From: Candidatus Liminaster caballi
GTDB taxonomy: Bacteria > Bacteroidota > Bacteroidia > Bacteroidales > UBA3663
Reading direction: 5' to 3'
Assembly (NCBI GenBank): GCA_018065085.1
Contig: JAGHUA010000069.1
Location: 1-63,298, forward strand
Length of the DNA stretch: 63,298 nt
Shown here: in pieces, positions 29,018 through 38,480 of the stretch
Position numbering within the stretch: the first letter of the stretch is position 1
Layout: every line of letters starts with the position of its first letter
Position numbers and translations under genes: made by a program
Notes under the pieces: generated by a model
Told to the model about the DNA's origin: nothing
Seen by the model: the letters and a program-made list of their open reading frames with translations, nothing else
Database searches by the model: none

Positions 29018-31518
29018 ACCACAGCCCATGCAATTCCTGCCAGGAGTATGATGATGGCAGTCCATGCCACTGCCTCGGTGGTGTGGAGCGTCTGAGGATC
29101 GAACGTGAACTCTACGACATGCTTACCCGGCTTGAGGTTAATGGCACGGAGCACATAGTTGACACGGCCCACAGGAACCTCCTCGCCATCCACCACAGCC
29201 TTCCAACCCGGATAGTAGATCTCGCTGAACACAGCCACACCTCCCTTTTCCGACTCTGCTTCATAGCGCAGGGCATTGACTTCATAGTTGGTCAATGTGA
29301 TGTGCGACAGGCTGTCCTGTGCCACGGACTCACCTACCTCAGCCTTGAACCTGCTGTCGGCCACAGCCTCATGCTTTGTGTTGATGTCATAGAGGGCGGC
29401 AAGCTCGTCGTCGGCATTATCCACATACCTCACATTATCCACGAACCATGCATTGCCGTTGGCATACGGATTGACGGCTGGAATGGTTCCTTCCTTGGCA
29501 GGCAGGATCACATACTTCATGTTGAGCATGTTCAACACAGGCATTCCGTTCTCCTCGTCGGCAATCTTATAGCTCATACGGTCATCGTTAGGCAGGAGCA
29601 ATGACTGCAGGCCGCGCATCTCACGTGAGATGTGCATCTCGATGAGTTCCTGATAGCGGCGCAACTTGGCTGCATGATAACCGCCGATCGAATGATGGTA
29701 ATAGCCGGCTGTGTTGTCGTTGAACGTATTGTGTGCGAAGTCCAGCACACGGTGATGGCTCTTGTCCTGAAGGATGTAGTTATCTGCCTCAGTAGGCTTG
29801 AAGTATTCCTTCTTTGCCTTCGGACGTGTGAACATGTCATCGCTCAGATAGCGCTTATCCACATCCCAGAGATCGAACAGGCAGAGCACGGCCAGGATTG
29901 CTGTCATCACCTGCCAGTTGATCTTCTTCTTGACGTAGATCAGAATCACAGCCACACCGACGAGGATGATAATAAACGAACGCAGGGCATCGCTGGTCAA
30001 CATTGCACGGCGCATCTCCTGGAGGTTAACCACGAGGTCAGCCGGAAGCTGTCCTGCCTGCACGGCCTCATTGAGCATGCCTGCCTCCTGTGTTGACATA
30101 TATCCGCCAAAGAATGTGTCAGGCATCAGGCAGAACAGCAGCGCAGCGCCACCGGTCAGGCAGAAGCTGATGACCGTGCACGACAGATAGTTCAGCTTTA
30201 AGCCCAGCACACGGACTTCGTCTTTCCATGAGTCGCGCTTATCGACAATCACCTTCAGGGCAAGCATGGCGAGCAGCGGGATGGTGAACTCAGCCACAAC
30301 AAGGATAGATGCCACGGTTCGGAACTTATCGTACATCGGCACATAGTCGAGGAAAAGATTGGTGAACCACATCAGGTTCTTACCCCATGAGAGCATCACG
30401 CTCAATATTGTGGCAATGAGCAGGCCCCACTTCAGCGGACCTTTGACAATCATCAGGCCAAGCACGAAGAGAAAAAGCACGAACGCTCCGACATAGACAG
30501 GTCCGCTGGTTCCAGGCTGTTCGCCCCAGTACTGTCCGAGCTGGCTGTAGATGCTCTTGTAACGTGGGTTGGCCTTCTTCATGGCAGTCTCGTTCTTGCT
30601 CAAAGGCTTTGATGCGCCGCCCTTCACATCCGGCACGAGCAGGGTCCATGTCTCGCCGATGCCATAGCTCCAAGCCGTGATGTAGTCACGTTCCAGGCCG
30701 TCCTTTGTCTGGTTTGCCTCGTCCTTGGTGACGCTGGTCAGCTCGCTCTTGCTGCGCATGGTCTCCTTGCTGTATTCGTAGGTATGATAGAGGTTGCTGA
30801 CATTGATGCAGATGGCAATCACACCTGCCGCAACGCATGTCATCGAGCCTTTCACCCACTGTCCGATCTCCCTGTTCTTCCATGCGTCATAGAGACAGGC
30901 AAGCGCTACGGCTGCGATGACGATGAGGAAGTAATAGGTCATCTGCACGTGGTTGCTGGTGATCTGCAGGGTAAGGAAGACCGCCGTCACAACGCCGCCC
31001 ACCAGATATTTGCCACGGTAGCAGAGCCAGATGCCACCGATGGTTGGCGGAATGAACGACAGGGTCATGAGCTTCCAGATGTGGCCGGCTCCGATGATGA
31101 TTGGATAGTACGATGAGAATGCCCAAAGTATCGAGCCTAACGCTGCCAGGTACGGACGGAAATTGAACGCACGCAGCATGAGATAGAAGCCGATGAGCAT
31201 CAGCATCAGGTAGCCGGCATACTTTGGCAACCACAGTTTCAGCGCATCCTGCACGTAGCGCAACGAATGTGTACTGCTGTAGCTTGGTGCCATCTGATAG
31301 GTAGGCATACCGCTGAACAGCGAGTTGTTCCAGCGCGATATCTCGCCTGTGCGCTGCTGGTAGTCGTTGGTCTCCACCGTGCATCCAAGGGCTGCGTTAT
31401 GGTCATCGCCCGTCAGCACAAGGCCGTTGGTCGTGGCATTATAGAAATAACCTACCGAGATGACTGCAAAAAGCAGCACCATCAGCACATCGGGCAATAT
31501 TTTCTTCAACAGATTCAT
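28978..31518 (-). CDS. YfhO family membrane protein (putative glycosyltransferase)
   Basis: 846 aa. About 12-13 membrane helices in the first 560 residues, a loop with SLFSGMPTYQMAPSYSS near 70, a soluble domain (~600-790) with GGYHAAKLRRYQELIE and YPGWKAVVDGEEV, and a last helix at ~815. This matches YfhO, a GT-C-like protein implicated in glycosylating lipoteichoic acid or other envelope polymers. Genes downstream of a GT2, so an envelope-glycan role fits. Confidence 0.87.
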   Translation of the reverse strand: MNLLKKILPDVLMVLLFAVISVGYFYNATTNGLVLTGDDHNAALGCTVETNDYQQRTGEISRWNNSLFSGMPTYQMAPSYSSTHSLRYVQDALKLWLPKYAGYLMLMLIGFYLMLRAFNFRPYLAALGSILWAFSSYYPIIIGAGHIWKLMTLSFIPPTIGGIWLCYRGKYLVGGVVTAVFLTLQITSNHVQMTYYFLIVIAAVALACLYDAWKNREIGQWVKGSMTCVAAGVIAICINVSNLYHTYEYSKETMRSKSELTSVTKDEANQTKDGLERDYITAWSYGIGETWTLLVPDVKGGASKPLSKNETAMKKANPRYKSIYSQLGQYWGEQPGTSGPVYVGAFVLFLFVLGLMIVKGPLKWGLLIATILSVMLSWGKNLMWFTNLFLDYVPMYDKFRTVASILVVAEFTIPLLAMLALKVIVDKRDSWKDEVRVLGLKLNYLSCTVISFCLTGGAALLFCLMPDTFFGGYMSTQEAGMLNEAVQAGQLPADLVVNLQEMRRAMLTSDALRSFIIILVGVAVILIYVKKKINWQVMTAILAVLCLFDLWDVDKRYLSDDMFTRPKAKKEYFKPTEADNYILQDKSHHRVLDFAHNTFNDNTAGYYHHSIGGYHAAKLRRYQELIEMHISREMRGLQSLLLPNDDRMSYKIADEENGMPVLNMLNMKYVILPAKEGTIPAVNPYANGNAWFVDNVRYVDNADDELAALYDINTKHEAVADSRFKAEVGESVAQDSLSHITLTNYEVNALRYEAESEKGGVAVFSEIYYPGWKAVVDGEEVPVGRVNYVLRAINLKPGKHVVEFTFDPQTLHTTEAVAWTAIIILLAGIAWAVVQAFAKRKTNQQC

Positions 31519-31548
31519 ATCTTTTGTTTATATATTTGTGTCTTTTGA

Positions 31549-32565
31549 TTATTTGTAGAAGTTCTTCTCAAATGCCTGGAACTCGTCCTTACCCCTGATC
31601 ACTCGCTTCCACAGGGCTTCGGCAAAGCCAAGGCCATAGCCCGTCAGTTGAACGTAGCTTGCGCCGATGCTCAATATGCCCACCTTCAGCGAACGGTTGG
31701 CAAGCGTCGAGTCGCACATTATGATGAGTGCGAACAATGCAAGCGGCGTCAGGCACCAGAGTCCTGCCCATCCCCACAGCACCGTGGCGATGACCGTCAG
31801 AATCACGAGCGAGAGACATCCGGCGGTGAACACAAACGGAAGCAGATGCACCAGTTTCAGACTCTCGGGATATTTCTTATAGAGGTTGATACGGGCGATG
31901 CCGCTGTTATAGACCTGACGGAAGAACTTACGCAAGTCCGTGCGGCGCTTATGCCAGACCCATGCCTCCGGGAAGAGACGGCACCTGTAGCCGCCCTTGA
32001 AGATGCGTATGCTGAAGTCAATGTCCTCGCCGAACCTCATCTTCGAGAATCCGCCCAACGCCTCATACACCTCCTTGCGTATGCCCATGTTGAACGAACG
32101 TGGATAGAACTTGTCGAGCTTCTTCTTGCCGCCGCGTATGCCGCCCGTGGTGAAGAACGATGTCATCGAGTAGTTGATGGCTTTCTGTACGGGAGAGAAA
32201 CTGTCATGCGCACGGTCGGGTCCGCCGAACGCATCCGTGCCTTCCCTCGCAATCTCGGCATCCACAGCGTCGAGGTATCCGTCGGGAATCACCACGTCAC
32301 TGTCCAGCACGATGAGATAATCGCCCTGAGCCCTCTCGGCACCATAATTACGGCTCTGACCTGGACCGCTGTTCGGCTTGTCGAAATATCTCAGATTGGC
32401 AATCCTGCCGGCATAGCGTTCCACCACATCACGGCACGGACGCTGCGATCCGTCTTCCACGATGATCACCTCAAAGTCGGTCGTCCGCTGCCTCGTCAGG
32501 CTTTCCAACAGTTCGTCAACCTCGTCCGGCCGGTTATAGACTGGCACTATCAAAGAGTACTTCAT
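31549..32565 (-). CDS. GT2 family glycosyltransferase, membrane-bound
   Basis: 338 aa from ATG 32565; the longer frame would run through the promoter. MKYSLIVPVYNRPDEVDELL, VLDSDVVIP and RSFNMGIRKEVYEALGGF are GT-A landmarks. Two C-terminal hydrophobic helices (~245-310) anchor it. 30 bases upstream of YfhO in the same direction, so the two are likely cotranscribed from the promoter at 32594. Confidence 0.9.
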   Translation of the reverse strand: MKYSLIVPVYNRPDEVDELLESLTRQRTTDFEVIIVEDGSQRPCRDVVERYAGRIANLRYFDKPNSGPGQSRNYGAERAQGDYLIVLDSDVVIPDGYLDAVDAEIAREGTDAFGGPDRAHDSFSPVQKAINYSMTSFFTTGGIRGGKKKLDKFYPRSFNMGIRKEVYEALGGFSKMRFGEDIDFSIRIFKGGYRCRLFPEAWVWHKRRTDLRKFFRQVYNSGIARINLYKKYPESLKLVHLLPFVFTAGCLSLVILTVIATVLWGWAGLWCLTPLALFALIIMCDSTLANRSLKVGILSIGASYVQLTGYGLGFAEALWKRVIRGKDEFQAFEKNFYK

Positions 32566-32593
32566 GATTCTTTTATGACCTAAATCAACAAGG

Positions 32594-32626
32594 CAAAGAT
32601 ACACATAATTATCTGAATAAAAGCAA
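32594..32626 (-). promoter_or_regulatory. Promoter of GT2-yfhO
   Basis: Minus-strand TATCTTTG (32594-32601) with TTG at 32624-32626, spacing 22. Confidence 0.6.
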
Positions 32627-32748
32627 AAAGCGCCGTCATTTTGCATTTTCGACGCTCTTTTTCGGCGTTTTCCGTCCAAAATGGGGAGTTGAATGCATAA
32701 AAACATCGAAAAACATGCAGCATTTACTGTTTATTACAAAATAATTGC

Positions 32749-32756
32749 TATCTTTG
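32749..32756 (+). promoter_or_regulatory. TATCTTTG promoter element
   Basis: Perfect -7 box upstream of the 421-aa membrane protein; the -33 box is weak. It lies inside the longest possible reading frame and so supports the start at 32822. Confidence 0.6.
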
Positions 32757-32821
32757 CCGCGTTGCCACAGAGCAACTTCGAATTACTCTCACCTATTACT
32801 AACCTAACACCCCAAACAACT

Positions 32822-34087
32822 ATGTCATTTTTTAGCAAAAAAGACAAGAAAGCGCCGGAACAGGGCTATGTTTCGTTCAATCAGGACGATCTCAGTGAAG
32901 CAAAGAGTCGCAACCTCGACAACACCGAGGCATACGACTATCTCGATGCCGCTCTCACTACGAGCAGCCATATCTCAGCCAAGGACAAGAACGGTAATAC
33001 GGTCGATATCGACGATGTATATCCGTGTTCAGCAGAGGAATGTGATGAAATGGAGAAGCTGCTCGATAAGGCCGAGCAGGCAGTCAAGGATCCTAACGAC
33101 CAGTTCTTTAAGGAACGCCTCGCTGAGTTGCGCGAAATCGTGTCCTGGTCACGCAAGAAGCATTGGACATTCCGCTGGATCCTCATCGTCGGATGTCTTA
33201 TCTCGATATTCCTGCTCAACTGGTGCAGCGACGACGCCAAGGACGATCAGATGCGCGCACAACAGGCATACGACCAGGTTGACAACTGGGCAGAACAGGA
33301 CACCACCATCACTTGGGAGGGTGCCAGCGAGATTGCCATGTATGAATACTCGACAGCCAATGCCTTCAAGTCGTCTTACCTCAATGCCATCAAATATGAT
33401 TTCAACCTGAGCAAAGAGAGAATCGATCAGCTGGCATGGGGTATCGACACCTGTACCACTGACAAGAGCCGCGAGCGACTCAAGGCTCAACACGAAAAGG
33501 AAGTGCAGCACTCAAAGGATCTCCGCAAGAAGTTCGACGAGGCGGCAGGAATGAAGTTCAAGGAGCTCAAGAAGATTGCCATTGCGCAGAAGCAGGGCCG
33601 TCTTGATGCCACCAAGAGCAGTTCGCGTTCAATACAGTTCTATCTCATCCTCTGCATCATCCTCATTCCTCTCTACATCTGGAGCAGCTATCAGCCAGGC
33701 TATTACATCACACGCCACCGTACGGAGAACAAGGTGCTGGGCGGCATCCAGAAGGTCGGATTTGCCATTGCCTCGGCCGTCTTCGGTGCAGGCATCGCCA
33801 TGGCTCTCATGCCTGACACAGAGGTAACCACCCACTATTCTGACGGATCGACCACCAAACACACTGAGTCGAACACAGGCAACTTCATAATCATCGCTCT
33901 TAAGTTCTTGCTCATGATTGCCGGCGTTCTCATCTTCTGCTTCGTCTCGCTCTTCATCATGGCCTACGTCACAGCCACTGCCATGAAGCGCAACATCGCA
34001 TGGGGCGCTATGGCAAAGAAAGCCGCTGCCGCAACCATTGAGGCAACGTCGAAGGCAAAGGATGCCATCAATAAGAACAAGCAATGA
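32822..34087 (+). CDS. Membrane protein of unknown function
   Basis: 421 aa from ATG 32822. A polar N-terminal ~115 residues (EECDEMEKLLDKAEQAVKD), a helix WILIVGCLISIFLLNW, a ~130-residue extracytoplasmic or cytoplasmic domain with HEKEVQHSKDLRKKFDEA, then three helices (~300-400) and a Lys/Ala-rich end (AATIEATSKAKDAINKNKQ). I do not recognise the family. It stands alone between a divergent promoter and a terminator. Mechanosensing, envelope stress or transport could all fit; no evidence favours one. Confidence 0.75.
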   Translation: MSFFSKKDKKAPEQGYVSFNQDDLSEAKSRNLDNTEAYDYLDAALTTSSHISAKDKNGNTVDIDDVYPCSAEECDEMEKLLDKAEQAVKDPNDQFFKERLAELREIVSWSRKKHWTFRWILIVGCLISIFLLNWCSDDAKDDQMRAQQAYDQVDNWAEQDTTITWEGASEIAMYEYSTANAFKSSYLNAIKYDFNLSKERIDQLAWGIDTCTTDKSRERLKAQHEKEVQHSKDLRKKFDEAAGMKFKELKKIAIAQKQGRLDATKSSSRSIQFYLILCIILIPLYIWSSYQPGYYITRHRTENKVLGGIQKVGFAIASAVFGAGIAMALMPDTEVTTHYSDGSTTKHTESNTGNFIIIALKFLLMIAGVLIFCFVSLFIMAYVTATAMKRNIAWGAMAKKAAAATIEATSKAKDAINKNKQ

Positions 34088-34121
34088 TATACAATCTGGC
34101 ACCTAATGCCTAAAAACTATA

Positions 34122-34174
34122 GAGGGCGTGTCAAAAAGTCCATGATTAGACTTTTGCACGTCCTCCTCTTTTTT
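34122..34174 (+). terminator. Terminator hairpin with GAGGGCGTGTCAAAA arm
   Basis: The left arm runs from 34122 and pairs with GACTTTTGCACGTCCTC (34149-34165); TTTTTT follows. The outer sequence GAGGGCGTGTCAAAA recurs inverted at 41235-41249 at the other end of the AT-rich island. Confidence 0.8.
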
Positions 34175-34221
34175 ACCCGACCATTGTCACGCATAATAAT
34201 ACCAAAGCTGAAAGCTTTATT

Positions 34222-34634
34222 TAGACTTCCCAAGAGTTAGGAAATGCTGGCGAAACTTTCGTTTGGACTTCCCAACTCTTCGGAAATGCCAGAGAAACTT
34301 TTGTTTGGACTTCCCGGATCTTCGGAAGTGCCAGAGAAACTATTATTTGGACTTCTCAAGAGTTAGGAAATGCAGGAGAAACTTTCGTTTGGACTTCCCA
34401 ACTCTTCGGAAACGCCAGAGAATATTTGTTTTGGATTTCCAGCTTTCTGGAAATGCTGAGAACAATGTTCTAGCGATTTCCCAGGTCTTGGCAAATGTTC
34501 AGAATAATGTACTGACGACTTCTAGGTTTCTGGAAATGCTGGGAACAATGTACTGATGACTTCCAAGGTTTTAGGAAATCCTCGGAACCGTTTTTTTGCC
34601 TTTCGAAGTCTTCTGAAGCGGTTTTGCTTGGTCA
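34222..34634 (-). repeat. Array B: 42-bp palindromic tandem repeats, 9 units plus end module
   Basis: In inverted orientation relative to arrays A and C. Read on the minus strand: end module (34585-34634, CCAAGCAAAACC...GGTTCCGAGGA), three type-2 units (GTACATTGTTC and GAACATTGTTC linkers), then six type-1 units (GAAAGTTTC linkers), the last decaying at ~34222. The first type-1 unit has the CCAGAAAGCTGG palindrome, identical in position to the one in array C. The stretch 34640-35085 beyond it is AT-rich; I see no gene. Confidence 0.9.
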
Positions 34635-35085
34635 TTCTTCTCTTAAGCATAAGATAAAAATGTAAATTTTCTATCGTAGAGTGCAAGCATTTAGGCGAAA
34701 AACATACAAGTTTGTTAAATTTTCCTGTCAATTCTAACCATTGTATGAAAAAATATCATTATGCAAACCGCGATAAAGTTTTAGTATATGAGAGGGCCAG
34801 TTAAAGATAAAGGTCGCCTTGAACATATAATGCAAGCCATAACAGATGTCTATGAATATACAGCTGATCTTGAAAAAGAACAGCTGCATACGGACAAGAT
34901 TAGTCTGCATGCCACCGCGTACAATATTGAAATTATAGGCACCTAATATTGATGGCATTAGCAATGCAAGCTTTCCTATCTATAACCTATCGCTCATTTC
35001 TGTTGATAAAAAAGCTAATTTTGGATGCTTTTCTTAATAAATTTTACCAAATCATGCATTAAGCTGCAATTTTTTTATGATTTTT

Positions 35086-35116
35086 TTTGTCTTTATTTGA
35101 AAATAACATAAATTTG
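35086..35116 (+). promoter_or_regulatory. Promoter of candidate structured RNA
   Basis: TTTG (35086-35089), 19 bases, TAAATTTG (35109-35116). Confidence 0.7.
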
Positions 35117-35123
35117 CACCGTC

Positions 35124-35420
35124 AATTAGTTGCCTTAATTGGTATAACTAGTGACATTATTTTATTGTAAAAAGACGCTACAACGTCGTTATCTTCGCCT
35201 CTGAAACTTCGCAACTTTCTAGATTCATGAAGATAATGCAATGGTTGAAGTGTCTGCGTTGGTGGAATGTATCTCCACTTCCCACGCCTGTGAAGGTTGG
35301 GAGTTGGTATATGCATATCTCACAGGCGTGGGCTTTCTTTCGTTGCTTATTCATGAATCGGGCAATGCGAAGGCCACAGAGACGGGTAAGCAACAAGTAG
35401 GAGGCTCCCGTCTTTTTTGT
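35124..35420 (+). ncRNA. Candidate structured RNA, rod-like (6S-like?)
   Basis: A promoter, a rod-like fold and a terminator lie in a 300-base stretch with no convincing gene. Nested pairs: CTCTG 35199/CAGAG 35377; CTTCGCA 35207/TGCGAAG 35366; GATTCATGAA 35222/TTCATGAATC 35350; CCCACGCCTGTGA 35281/TCACAGGCGTGGG 35320. A side hairpin GTGGA/TCCAC sits at 35262-35278. A rod with interior loops of about 185 nt resembles 6S RNA, and Bacteroidales have a divergent 6S-like RNA. That identity is only a guess. It could instead be a long leader of the CsgG-like gene starting at 35463, although a terminator intervenes. Confidence 0.45.
35382..35418 (+). terminator. Intrinsic terminator of candidate RNA
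   Basis: GACGGG pairs with CCCGTC, extended by AGC/GCT, followed by TTTTTT. Confidence 0.75.
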
Positions 35421-35462
35421 GTATCATAACCTGCATTGGAACCTTGCAGAAATAGAATTTCA

Positions 35463-36401
35463 ATGAAAAGGTTCTTTATTCTTTTTCTGGTGTCAAGTTT
35501 ATTCTGTTTTTCTTACAGCCAAAAAAGAAAGACGGTCATTGTAGAGCAAGCCTCTACACCTGCAATTACACAAGAAACAGGCAAATTTATCAAACGAAAA
35601 GTTGCCATTGGAAGATTCTCGAACGAAACACAATATGCAAAAGGCATATTTTATGACAAAGAGAATGATCCTATGGGCAAACAGGCTTTGGATATTTTAT
35701 CTTCAAAGTTGGCAGCAAGTGGGAAATTTCTACTAATAGAAAGAAGCGATTTAGCGTCATTACTGGAGGAGTGCACAAAAGGAGACAATTCAGCTTCAAC
35801 TATTGGCGCAGATTATATGATCATCGGCTCAGTTACTGAATTTGGCAGAAAGAATACAGGCAAACAGGGGGCATTTTCTACAACAAATGTTCAGACCGTT
35901 GATGCAGCCGTTTCAATTCGTCTTGTTGATGTTTCAACTGGACTCATTATATATTCTGAGGAAGGTAAAGGATCTGCTGAGTTAACGTCAAAACAAACAA
36001 TGGGTCTTGGTAGTAAGGCTGGCTATGACGCATCACTTAGTGACAAGGCAATATCTGAAGCTATAGGACAGTTGGTTGAAAACATCATCAATAAATGTAC
36101 AGATAAACCATGGCAAACATTTTTCCTGTCATACGATGAAGATGCTGTGCTTATAGCAGGTGGAACAAGTCAAGGTATAGAAATCGGTGATGAATTTGTT
36201 GTTAAAACAAGAGGTAAAAAGGTAAAGAATCCACAAACAGGCATTATGATTGAATTACCAGGGAAAGAGATTGGTACAGCTAAAGTCGTAATGTGTGGTG
36301 GCGATACACCTGAAACAGAATATTCATTTGTTGAAATTATAACATCTGCTCCTATTGACCCTCAATCATTGTCAAACTATATAATAACGGAGAAGAAATG
36401 A
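35463..36401 (+). CDS. CsgG/HfaB-like outer-membrane assembly protein
   Basis: 312 aa from ATG 35463; an upstream TTG is less likely because the signal peptide begins here (MKRFFILFLVSSLFCFSYS). KRKVAIGRFSNETQYAKG, ALDILSSKLAASGKFLLIERSD, ADYMIIGSVTEFGR and VDAAVSIRLVDVSTGLIIYSEEG are the CsgG fold. No lipobox cysteine is evident, unlike E. coli CsgG. CsgG forms a secretion pore for curli, but relatives next to DUF4810 and DUF799 lipoproteins form a different conserved set. First gene of the AT-rich lipoprotein operon; its stop overlaps the next start (ATGA). Confidence 0.88.
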   Translation: MKRFFILFLVSSLFCFSYSQKRKTVIVEQASTPAITQETGKFIKRKVAIGRFSNETQYAKGIFYDKENDPMGKQALDILSSKLAASGKFLLIERSDLASLLEECTKGDNSASTIGADYMIIGSVTEFGRKNTGKQGAFSTTNVQTVDAAVSIRLVDVSTGLIIYSEEGKGSAELTSKQTMGLGSKAGYDASLSDKAISEAIGQLVENIINKCTDKPWQTFFLSYDEDAVLIAGGTSQGIEIGDEFVVKTRGKKVKNPQTGIMIELPGKEIGTAKVVMCGGDTPETEYSFVEIITSAPIDPQSLSNYIITEKK

Positions 36402-36736
36402 AAACTATAGTTAAAGGGCTATTTCTTTTGTTGGCATTCGTCTTCACAGGTTGCGCATCACTTCCAACTGAGCAAAGAACAGGTAAAGATGATGTTGCTT
36501 CACTTCAATTTGTTACACAGGGCAAATACACTCATCAAAAAGTGTATGTAGATTTAGACGGCACAACTTTCGAGGCCAATCCAGTTAAGGCAAAGAAAGC
36601 TAGATTAAAAGGAAAACTTTATAGTGTAGCAACCGGAAAAAGAAAAATTGTTGTAAAAGACAGCAAAGGCAACACTATCTTCAATAAATACATTATGCTC
36701 TATTCTCAAGAAACACAACAAATAACTTTACCATAA
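36398..36736 (+). CDS. Small lipoprotein of the CsgG operon
   Basis: 112 aa. Lipobox FTGC (Cys19) after a hydrophobic N-terminus. The rest (TQGKYTHQKVYVDLDGTTF ... GKRKIVVKDSKGNTIFNKYI) is predicted beta-rich, a PEGA-like single domain. Family not recognised with certainty. Overlaps both neighbours by 1-4 bases. Confidence 0.8.
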   Translation: MKTIVKGLFLLLAFVFTGCASLPTEQRTGKDDVASLQFVTQGKYTHQKVYVDLDGTTFEANPVKAKKARLKGKLYSVATGKRKIVVKDSKGNTIFNKYIMLYSQETQQITLP

Positions 36737-37083
36737 TGAAAAAATATTTTTTATCTGTTGCCATGCTAAGTTGCATGTTCTTAACCTCATGCATGGCGCC
36801 GACTTCTTTGTACTCATGGTATGATTACGAAGAAACAACCTATCAGTACAATAAAAAACATACTGACAAGCTTCAAGCAAGGGTGCTTGAGCAGTATAAA
36901 AAGATTGAGAAGCAGAAAGGCCTTAGAAAGGTTGTGCCTCCGGGTCTCTATGCAGAACGCGGTTTCCTTCTTTGCAAAATAGGACAGACAGAAGAAGGTA
37001 TTGCATTTCTTAAAAAAGAAATCGAGATATACCCAGAGTCTTCAAAATACATCTCAAGAATTATTAATCAGTTGGAAAAATGA
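36736..37083 (+). CDS. DUF4810 lipoprotein
   Basis: 115 aa, lipobox TSC (Cys19). LYSWYDYEETTYQYNKKH and VPPGLYAERGFLLCKIGQTEEGIAFLKKEIEIYPES are the DUF4810 pattern, with a TPR-like C-terminus. In Neisseria and others it sits between CsgG-like and DUF799 lipoproteins, exactly as here. Function of the triad unproven. Confidence 0.88.
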   Translation: MKKYFLSVAMLSCMFLTSCMAPTSLYSWYDYEETTYQYNKKHTDKLQARVLEQYKKIEKQKGLRKVVPPGLYAERGFLLCKIGQTEEGIAFLKKEIEIYPESSKYISRIINQLEK

Positions 37084-37757
37084 AAAATTTAATAATCTGT
37101 GCATTATCAGCTTTATTATTGACGTCATGCGCATCAGTAATTACAAGAGGAACCCAATATCCGAAGATGTATGAAGAGAAGCCTGTTTCAATTGTGATAA
37201 TGCCACCAATTAATCAGACTAATTTTGTTGAAGCCAAAGATTATTTCTATACGACAATGTATCTTCCATTAGTTGAAAAGGGTTACTATGTATTTTCTCC
37301 TTATTTGACTATGGAAATGCTTCAAGAAGAGAGTGCTTATGACAGCGAATTGTTTCTGGAAGCTGATCTGAATGCATTTAAGAACTTCTTAGACGCTGAC
37401 GCTGCAATGTTCACTATTATCAAATCTTGGAAAAGAAATAATTTAGGTGGTGCTCTAACGGCTGGCGTTGAGTATATTCTTCGCTCAACTAAAACAGGTG
37501 AAACCCTATATAAAAGAGAAGGTTTAATAACCGTAGATACAAGTGTTAATTCGGGAGGTGGCGGATTAGCCGGAGCTTTGATAAATATTGCTGCGACAGC
37601 TCTGAATACTGCCACAACTGATAAAGTTGTAGCAGGAAGGCAATGTACGTATTTTGTATTAAGTGATATGCCAGAAGGCAAGTACGGAATGAATTTTGGC
37701 CAGGATGCTAACCAACCAGCTGGAAAGGCATTCATAAAAGGAACAGTCAAGAAATAA
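37080..37757 (+). CDS. DUF799 (GNA1162-like) lipoprotein
   Basis: 225 aa, lipobox LTSC (Cys17). SIVIMPPINQTNFVEAKDYFYTT matches the DUF799/GNA1162 family, structurally related to periplasmic parts of transport systems. The C-half has VEYILRSTKTGETLYKREG and a glycine-rich stretch. Completes the CsgG-DUF4810-DUF799 triad. A shorter paralogue lies at 39047. Confidence 0.88.
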   Translation: MKNLIICALSALLLTSCASVITRGTQYPKMYEEKPVSIVIMPPINQTNFVEAKDYFYTTMYLPLVEKGYYVFSPYLTMEMLQEESAYDSELFLEADLNAFKNFLDADAAMFTIIKSWKRNNLGGALTAGVEYILRSTKTGETLYKREGLITVDTSVNSGGGGLAGALINIAATALNTATTDKVVAGRQCTYFVLSDMPEGKYGMNFGQDANQPAGKAFIKGTVKK

Positions 37758-37792
37758 CTCTATTCATAAACTTATCAATTAAATTTAAAAAA

Positions 37793-38386
37793 ATGAAAAC
37801 AACAAAAAGTTTTTTTGCTCTTGTAGCAGCAGTTTGTATTTCTGTAGTATCTGCTTTTGCCCAGGATGTTACAGATAATTATTCGCGTATTTACGCAAGT
37901 TACGGTTTTCAAAGTATGAAAAATCAGACAGATTCTGATAAGGGTGCTCAATTAGGCTTACTGTATGGACTTAACTTAACTGGAAATTCTGCTCCTCTTT
38001 TCTTCCAATTGGGCGCTGAATTAAACTGGGTCACTTATTCAGAAGATGAACTACGTGAGACACTTGTCAATGTTGCTGTGCCATTGAACCTTTCTTATAA
38101 AATCGCATTTTCCGATAATGTTTCATTAGAACCATATGCAGGTTTGAATCTTCGATTAAATGTAATGGGGTCTTTATCTGCAGATGGCTCAGACGAAAAA
38201 ATTGATTATTTTGAAGATCTCGACGCAAAGCGTTTCCAATTAGGTCTGAATGTTGGAGCTAGCATCAACATCAATAATATCTCATTAGGCTACAGATTTA
38301 ATCCTGACCTTACTGATTATTTCGACATTGATGGCACCAATTCGAAGACAAGATACCATTTCATCTCATTGGGTATTAATTTCTAA
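37793..38386 (+). CDS. Outer-membrane beta-barrel protein
   Basis: 197 aa. Signal peptide MKTTKSFFALVAAVCISVVSAFA, then eight or so amphipathic strands ending in ...HFISLGINF with a terminal Phe, typical of small OmpX/OmpW-like barrels. It follows DUF799 by 36 bases and is followed by a terminator, so it may close the first transcript. Confidence 0.82.
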   Translation: MKTTKSFFALVAAVCISVVSAFAQDVTDNYSRIYASYGFQSMKNQTDSDKGAQLGLLYGLNLTGNSAPLFFQLGAELNWVTYSEDELRETLVNVAVPLNLSYKIAFSDNVSLEPYAGLNLRLNVMGSLSADGSDEKIDYFEDLDAKRFQLGLNVGASININNISLGYRFNPDLTDYFDIDGTNSKTRYHFISLGINF

Positions 38387-38393
38387 ATGTTTG

Positions 38394-38440
38394 CTGCCCA
38401 TTTGGAGGCTCAGAATTTCAAATGGGCAGTAGTCATTTTA
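38394..38440 (+). terminator. Intrinsic terminator
   Basis: CTGCCCATTTG pairs perfectly with CAAATGGGCAG (38419-38429), followed by a T-rich stretch. Confidence 0.85.
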
Positions 38441-38480
38441 TTTCATTCGGGTAAAAAATCACTCACTCAACAACATAATC

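Noticed and set aside
34734-34964. 76-aa minus-strand frame after array B
   Set aside because: No promoter, no start context and low-complexity hydrophobic content; probably chance in AT-rich DNA.
35241-35429. Short plus-strand reading frame inside the candidate RNA
   Set aside because: It runs through paired stems and the terminator, with no coding look.
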